From assembly GCF_000374185.1 (NCBI RefSeq), contig NZ_KB910518.1, forward strand, positions 4,166,669 to 4,230,668: DNA of 64,000 bases, read 5' to 3'. Position 1 is the first letter of the stretch. Each line of letters starts with the position of its first letter. Positions 59,295 to 64,000 of the stretch are shown one piece after another. The position numbers were made by a program, and so were the translations under genes. The stretch is from Paenibacillus sp. HW567 (lineage in GTDB: Bacteria; Bacillota; Bacilli; Paenibacillales; Paenibacillaceae). Below the pieces are notes generated by a model that made no database searches, was not told the origin of the DNA, and was given only the letters and a program-made list of their open reading frames with translations.

Positions 59295-59726
59295 GTGGCC
59301 ATCATTACTGACAGAACCAAGGATTTACTGAAGGCGCAAACGTTATTTTTTGACGTGTACAAAAAATGGAACAACGAGATCAGCAAGCACAACCCGACCG
59401 AGCTGTCCTTCAATCATCACCAAATTCTTAAAATCTTGCAGGACCGGGGGCCACAGCAGCCGTCGGCGCTCTCTGAAGAGCTGCAGATTACCACTGGCGG
59501 CATTACGGGTCTAACCAGCAAGCTTGTGAAGGAGGGTTATGCGAACCGGGTATTCAATGAGAAGGACCGGCGGACGGTCATTCTGGAAATTACCGACCTT
59601 GGCCGGGACACCTTGAGCATAGCCCTGCAATATAGGGATAAGATGACTAAGCAATTGCTGAGGGAGGTCCCCTCTTCGGATATCCGGGAGCTAAGAAGAA
59701 TTCTTGAATTGATCTTATCGAAATGA
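59295..59726 (+). CDS. MarR-family transcriptional regulator
   Basis: 143 aa. Winged HTH: LSFNHHQILKILQDRGPQQP, SALSEELQITTGGITGLTSK, wing FNEKDRRTVILEITDLGRD. The start is uncertain: GTG 59295 lies in a GAGGTGG sequence that itself looks like a ribosome site, so a nearby downstream non-ATG start cannot be excluded. Its stop is followed at 27 bp by the peptidase gene, suggesting a two-gene unit. Dispersed element D lies just upstream. Confidence 0.85.
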   Translation: MAIITDRTKDLLKAQTLFFDVYKKWNNEISKHNPTELSFNHHQILKILQDRGPQQPSALSEELQITTGGITGLTSKLVKEGYANRVFNEKDRRTVILEITDLGRDTLSIALQYRDKMTKQLLREVPSSDIRELRRILELILSK

Positions 59727-59752
59727 CCAGCAGCCGCAAAGGAGACGATCAT

Positions 59753-61219
59753 ATGAAGACAGTAATGGATGCTTCGCTGTATCCCGATATGCAGGAAATA
59801 AAGACTTGGCTCGAAGAGCTTAACGGTTTCGGTCCCAGGTATACGGGCAATGCCGCGCATAAGCAGTCTGTAGATTGGTTTCAGGCGGAGCTGGAGAAGC
59901 TGGGGCTTGCGGTGAGCAGAGACCGGCACTTTTTTACTAGATGGGAAGCGAAGAGCTGGGGTCTCTCCATCATGAATGAGGCTGGCAGCTTCGAAGCTGT
60001 GCCTGTTACGCTCTATTATCCCTATTCCGGAGAAACCCCGGCGGATGGCGTGACCGGAGAGCTGGTCTATTGCGGCAAAGGCTCGGCGAATGCCTTTCAG
60101 AAGGCTGCCGGCAAGATCGCTGTGGTTGAGGTGGCAAATCCGAAGCTTCCCTCCAGGCTTTTATTCTCGGCAAGATCAGCTTATCCGGCGGCAGCCGCCA
60201 AAACCCCCACCTTCATTATGAACCCTTTGCTGGGGGCGGTACTGAGGGGGCCCAAGCTGGAGGAAGCGCACAAAGCCGGAGTACTCGGTGTAATCTGCAT
60301 CTGGAACAAGTTCTCGGAGCCCAATGCGAAGGGACAATTTTTGCCTTTCACTACCGCCCATCAGCAGTGTCCCGCACTTTGGGTTGGTAAGGACACCGGG
60401 AAGCAACTGAAGCAAGCGGCTCTGAACAAGGCGCAAGCAAGATTGGTGCTGCATGCCGAGGTCATTCCCCAGGACAGCAGCGATACGATCTACGCCGTAC
60501 TCCCCGGGATGCATAAGGAGGAGACAATCCTTGTCAATACTCATACGGACGGGCCTAATGCCTGTGAGGAGAACGGCGGCGTGGGCCTGCTTGCGATGGC
60601 TAAATATTTTTCCCGGCTTCCGCTTGAACGCCGCAACCGCAGCATTGTTTTTGTATTTGTGACCGGCCATTTTCAGATTCCCCAATTCGGTGTTCATGGA
60701 CAGGCGACAACCCGTTGGCTGAGAGACCATCCCGAGCAGTGGAACGGCGAAGGCGGCCACAAACGGGCGATAGCCGGAATCACGCTGGAGCATCTGGGCT
60801 GCAAGGAATGGCGGGATGACCGCCTGCATGAGCACTACAGCTACACCGGCAATATCGAGCATGAATTTGTGTATACAGCCAACCCGGCAATGGACCGGAT
60901 CTATCTGGATTGTGTAAAAGAACGGACAAAGGTCCGCACCACCACACTCAGACCGAAAGGCTCGCTTTATTTTGGCGAAGGACAGCCCCTGTATAACGCG
61001 AAGATTCCAACAATCTCGCTGATTCCGACACCGGATTATTTATGTGCAGAAGCAGAAGACGGGTTCATGGATAGGCTGGATTTGAACCTGATGATGGAGC
61101 AAATTGAGACCTTTACGCAGGTGGCAGCAACCCTGGATGCTTCCCCTGCTGAAGAATTAGGCGCTACAGAAGCCCCGGCCTTCAGTGTGCTTGAATTGTT
61201 CGTAAAAACAGAGCAGTAA
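59753..61219 (+). CDS. M28-like zinc aminopeptidase family protein
   Basis: 488 aa. An inserted PA-type domain (about 90-225) sits within an M28 fold. The first zinc pair is in VNTHTDGPNACEENGG (H264, D266, with the Glu-Glu of the catalytic water site close by). Later ligands are less clear: GITLEHLGC (about 345) and IPTISLIPTPDY (about 425). AAAGGAG lies eight bases before ATG 59753. No signal peptide. It may hydrolyse peptides or acyl-amino acids, but divergence in the metal site leaves activity open. It follows the MarR gene. Confidence 0.75.
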   Translation: MKTVMDASLYPDMQEIKTWLEELNGFGPRYTGNAAHKQSVDWFQAELEKLGLAVSRDRHFFTRWEAKSWGLSIMNEAGSFEAVPVTLYYPYSGETPADGVTGELVYCGKGSANAFQKAAGKIAVVEVANPKLPSRLLFSARSAYPAAAAKTPTFIMNPLLGAVLRGPKLEEAHKAGVLGVICIWNKFSEPNAKGQFLPFTTAHQQCPALWVGKDTGKQLKQAALNKAQARLVLHAEVIPQDSSDTIYAVLPGMHKEETILVNTHTDGPNACEENGGVGLLAMAKYFSRLPLERRNRSIVFVFVTGHFQIPQFGVHGQATTRWLRDHPEQWNGEGGHKRAIAGITLEHLGCKEWRDDRLHEHYSYTGNIEHEFVYTANPAMDRIYLDCVKERTKVRTTTLRPKGSLYFGEGQPLYNAKIPTISLIPTPDYLCAEAEDGFMDRLDLNLMMEQIETFTQVAATLDASPAEELGATEAPAFSVLELFVKTEQ

Positions 61220-61383
61220 GCTTCGTGCTATCGGCTGAGTTTTACTAGAGAATTTCCATTGTCCAATCTACCATCCCGTCTGTAATTGCCCCTTCCTCTG
61301 ATGGACATATCCTAAATGATCTGTGTTAATTTCGATTTTAATAGATTATAATGTCGATATATGGAAGGGAAGATACAATTTTG

Positions 61384-62640
61384 ATGGGGGACAGCAACGT
61401 GTACTGTCATGCATGCGGAACCAAAAATACAACAGGGGCACAAGTCTGTGCCCGTTGTGGCACCAAATTATTAACAAATGAAGCTCAGCGGACGCCTGGT
61501 ATGCAGACCCGTGCTGAAACGGCAGCGGGCCTTGAGCCGAGAATGTCGCCGGGAGGACTGGCTGGAACACCGGCACCAGCGCCTCAGTCCAAGGGAGCGG
61601 GCCTTGTATTTGCGGTTCTCATTCCAATGCTGCTGCTTGGCGTGGTCTTAGCTGGCCTTGCTCTTTTGTACAAATATGAATTGCAGATGAACCGGGATGT
61701 GTCGGCGCTGCAAGAGCAAGCCCAGGCTGCGGCACTGGAAGGCCGTTATACGGAGGCTCTTGCGCTGCTTAATGCTGCGGTTGCCAAGCGGCCAAATTAT
61801 GAGGCGCTCACTCAAGACAGAGCGGTCACAGCCGAGGCCGCCGAATGGCAAGGCAAACTAAAAACAGCAGCCGAGGGGCTGAAGAAGCAGAAGCTTCAGG
61901 CCAGCGAGGCTACAATCAACACTCTTGCAAAAGCGCTCGCTGCACGGAAGGAACCGGTATTTACTGCGCTGCGCAAGGAGCTGGCAGCCGATCAGACCTT
62001 GCTGGCAGTGATGAAGGTGAAGAGCGAGCTGGATAAGCTGAATACTGTAGCTGCGCTGGCTGCGAAGCTGGATTCCGTTGCAAAGCTGAAAGGCAGCGAA
62101 GCCGAGGCTGTGAAGAAGCAGATTATCAGCAAGCTGGCAGGACTCAGCTACACTGCAGCCGAGAAGCTGCTGAAGAAGAAGGATTTTGCCGGTGCTTTGC
62201 AGGCTGTAGACAAAGGGCTATCCTACGCACCGGAGAATGAGAAATTAAGCACCTACCGCAAACGGATTCAGAGTGAGAAGCAGGCTTTTGAGCAGGCTGA
62301 GCAAGAACGTATCGAGCTTGCTGCGCAGCAGGCTGCCGAGGAGGATCTCAACAACCGTACAGCAGCGGTTGAGGTGAAGGGGATCAATGTCACTCTAGAT
62401 GAATATGGTGACCTGCAAATCAGCGGGACCATCACCAATAAGGCGACAAGAACGATCTCTTCCGTTGATTTGAGTCTGGGGATTTATGATGGGTCCGGCG
62501 CTGCCCTGGGTCAGACATATGTGAGCGTGAATCCATATCGTATCGCACCCGGTGAGTCCGGCGATTTTACGACTACCTATTACGGAGTCTATGAGCAGGC
62601 ACAGGTGTCTGTGGTCAATGCAACATGGTATTTGGAATAG
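61384..62640 (+). CDS. Zinc-ribbon membrane protein with coiled-coil and beta domain
   Basis: About 418 aa. A zinc ribbon at the start, CHACGTKNTTGAQVCARCG (two CxxC), then a Gly/Pro/Ala linker and one membrane helix (about 73-98). A long alpha-helical, Ala/Lys/Glu-rich region (about 100-325) resembles TPR-like or coiled repeats (ALEGRYTEALALLNAAVAKR; KKKDFAGALQAVDKGLSYAP). A C-terminal beta domain of about 95 residues looks FxLYD-like (EYGDLQISGTITNKATRTIS). The ribosome site GGGAAG serves TTG 61381 or ATG 61384. TATAAT at 61347 may be its -10 box. It is followed at 13 bp by the HtrA-like gene, suggesting a joint envelope function. Confidence 0.8.
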   Translation: MGDSNVYCHACGTKNTTGAQVCARCGTKLLTNEAQRTPGMQTRAETAAGLEPRMSPGGLAGTPAPAPQSKGAGLVFAVLIPMLLLGVVLAGLALLYKYELQMNRDVSALQEQAQAAALEGRYTEALALLNAAVAKRPNYEALTQDRAVTAEAAEWQGKLKTAAEGLKKQKLQASEATINTLAKALAARKEPVFTALRKELAADQTLLAVMKVKSELDKLNTVAALAAKLDSVAKLKGSEAEAVKKQIISKLAGLSYTAAEKLLKKKDFAGALQAVDKGLSYAPENEKLSTYRKRIQSEKQAFEQAEQERIELAAQQAAEEDLNNRTAAVEVKGINVTLDEYGDLQISGTITNKATRTISSVDLSLGIYDGSGAALGQTYVSVNPYRIAPGESGDFTTTYYGVYEQAQVSVVNATWYLE

Positions 62641-62653
62641 GAGGCCGTAATTG

Positions 62654-63856
62654 ATGTCTGCAAAAGTATGGGTAAGTATGCTCTCATGTTTATTTATTCT
62701 GGGAGCTGGAACAGCAGGTGCGATGTATATACATAAGTCTGCCGAACAACAGTTGGATCGTGGGCCGCTGCTTGCCGCAGCTCCGGCGAATGCCGCGAAG
62801 ACAACTACAGCGTCCGTTCAGGACAAACAGCCCAAGACACGCAAAGAAATCATTGAAGCCAGCCAGAAGCGGGTCGTCACCATAGAGAGCGGGGATTCGC
62901 TGGGCTCGGGTTTCTTGTATAACAGCCAAGGGGATCTTTTGACAAATGCGCATGTGGTTGAAGGGTCCACCCAGGTCACCGTCCGCACCTTGAGTCATGA
63001 AGAATACCAGGGTACGGTGATTGGAGTCGGGGTGGATACGGATATTGCTGTAGTCCGTGTACCCAAATTGAAAGGCATGGTCCCCTTGACCATTGCCCGC
63101 TCACATAAGGCGGAGGTTGGGGATGAAATTCTGGCCCTGGGCAGTCCGTTAGGCTTAGAGAATACCGTAACCACCGGAATTGTCAGCGGGGTTGACCGCG
63201 ATTTCGATATTGATCCTTATGTATACAGCAATATGATTCAGATTTCCGCACCCATCACCCACGGGAACAGCGGAGGACCGCTGGTGGATGCCACCACCGG
63301 AGAAGTGCTCGGCATCAACTCCGCCACCGCTGGTGAAGGTCCGGGTATTGGGTTCAGCATTCCGGTTTCCAGTGTGCTTACTCAGGTGGAGGAATGGTCC
63401 AAGAATCCGCTGACAGAACCGGCCCGCTCAAGCAATGACACAGCAACAAATTCAAATGCAGGTACAAATAACAATTCAAATGTTGGTTCTGGTGCAGGCA
63501 CAGATGAAGATAATGATGAAGATTACTCTAATGCTGAGGAATTGGTACTCTATTTCTATGAGAGCCTGAATAATGGTGATTATGTAACAGCCTACTCTCT
63601 GCTCGGCAGCGATTGGCAGAGCACAACAAGCTATGAAAATTTCCGCAATGGTTATCTGAAGACAAATTCTGTAACAGTCTATGGAATTGAGGCAGTTGGA
63701 GAAAACGAAGACAGCGCCACGGTGAATGCCTTCATTATAGCGGAGGAACGCCATGACAGCGGAACCGTCAACCAGAAATACCAGCTTACCTACACGCTGG
63801 GGGTAGAGAACGGCGAAATGAAGATTTTGCACGGAAATGGTAAGAAGGTGAAGTGA
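62654..63856 (+). CDS. HtrA-like serine protease without PDZ, with C-terminal NTF2-like domain
   Basis: 400 aa. One membrane anchor (about 5-26), then a trypsin-like S1C domain (about 60-245) with a full triad: H100 in LTNAHVVEG, D130 in DTDIAVV, S206 in THGNSGGPL. Next is an Asn/Ser/Thr-rich linker (about 255-290), then about 105 residues (from NAEELVLYFYESLNNGDYVT) resembling the DUF4878/NTF2-like fold. The PDZ domain found in HtrA/DegP is absent. AGGAGG lies nine bases before ATG 62654. It would act outside the membrane on misfolded or signalling proteins. A strong terminator follows. Confidence 0.88.
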   Translation: MSAKVWVSMLSCLFILGAGTAGAMYIHKSAEQQLDRGPLLAAAPANAAKTTTASVQDKQPKTRKEIIEASQKRVVTIESGDSLGSGFLYNSQGDLLTNAHVVEGSTQVTVRTLSHEEYQGTVIGVGVDTDIAVVRVPKLKGMVPLTIARSHKAEVGDEILALGSPLGLENTVTTGIVSGVDRDFDIDPYVYSNMIQISAPITHGNSGGPLVDATTGEVLGINSATAGEGPGIGFSIPVSSVLTQVEEWSKNPLTEPARSSNDTATNSNAGTNNNSNVGSGAGTDEDNDEDYSNAEELVLYFYESLNNGDYVTAYSLLGSDWQSTTSYENFRNGYLKTNSVTVYGIEAVGENEDSATVNAFIIAEERHDSGTVNQKYQLTYTLGVENGEMKILHGNGKKVK

Positions 63857-63932
63857 AGAAAGACTTGAGGCGCTGCCCTCAGGGGGCTTGATGTCCCCAC
63901 CTGGTTAGCAGGTGACTATATCTCTTTAATAA

Positions 63933-63975
63933 GAATGGACGAAGTTTCTTTTCAGAGACTTCGTCCATTTTTTTC
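63933..63975 (+). terminator. Intrinsic terminator after the HtrA-like gene
   Basis: AATGGACGAAGTTTC pairs with GAGACTTCGTCCATT around a short loop, followed by seven T, 77 bases past the stop. The remaining 25 bases of the window show nothing. Confidence 0.92.
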
Positions 63976-64000
63976 TATGTGCTAATTATTCATTTATTTT

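Noticed and set aside
1..64000. tRNA, rRNA, prophage or complete insertion sequence
   Set aside because: No cloverleaf, ribosomal RNA sequence, phage structural gene or transposase was recognised in the stretches between genes.

Overview
The window looks like a chromosomal segment of a spore-forming Firmicute, most likely Paenibacillus. The evidence is the GerA/GerC/GerB germination operon, LplB/LplC/LipO-type sugar transporters without their own ATPase, membrane-anchored AraC regulators, strong AGGAGG ribosome sites and many intrinsic terminators. The genus is inferred from these families and gene styles. No rRNA, tRNA, CRISPR array, prophage or full insertion sequence was recognised. About 54 coding regions are listed, most on the minus strand.

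Layout. 1-13.1 kb: a truncated YesM-like kinase; cytoplasmic GH30 and two GH3 glycosidases; two AraC regulators; a sugar-efflux-like MFS protein; and a nuclease/helix-turn-helix gene abutting a 51-bp tandem repeat array. 13.2-22.9 kb: a sugar import operon (LipO-type lipoprotein, two permeases, an unrecognised enzyme) with an MFS carrier and a membrane AraC regulator. 23.3-27.8 kb: histidine kinase, response regulator, phosphatidylserine synthase, DedA protein and metallophosphatase, probably one operon. 27.9-32.5 kb: a pentapeptide protein, uvrA with a small downstream partner, and a CarD-like regulator. 32.8-39.2 kb: a glycosyltransferase, an alpha/beta hydrolase, and regulator/partner pairs (MerR-GNAT, TetR-Asp23, MarR with a DUF2798-like membrane protein). 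39.3-44.3 kb: a four-gene ROK operon. 44.4-49.7 kb: GNAT-TetR and the germination operon. 50.2-58.8 kb: a locus for beta-galactan use (LacI, binding protein, two permeases, GH30 endo-galactanase, GH35 beta-galactosidase). 59.3-63.9 kb: MarR, M28-like peptidase, a zinc-ribbon membrane protein and an HtrA-like protease.

Much of the content serves glycan scavenging. External glycans are cut or captured at the cell surface, imported by CUT1-type permeases (the ATPase must be supplied in trans) and finished by cytoplasmic GH3, GH30 and GH35 enzymes. Control is by AraC, LacI and ROK regulators, with cre-like sites near two glycosidase genes. Several regulatory sites can be read directly: a MerR-type promoter with a 19-bp spacer around a perfect dyad, a MarR dyad holding the -35 boxes of divergent promoters, LacI dyads, a ROK/XylR-like dyad and an AraC-type direct repeat.

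The most unusual content is non-coding. A dispersed element of about 110-260 bp occurs four times, always in the same orientation, with terminal inverted repeats (TATAAGTTGAA-like), a long imperfect stem and, in two copies, two extra internal hairpins. A second GGTCCGT-rich intergenic repeat type occurs twice. The 51-bp array has a near-palindrome in each unit and lies directly behind a predicted PD-(D/E)XK nuclease fused to a DNA-binding domain.
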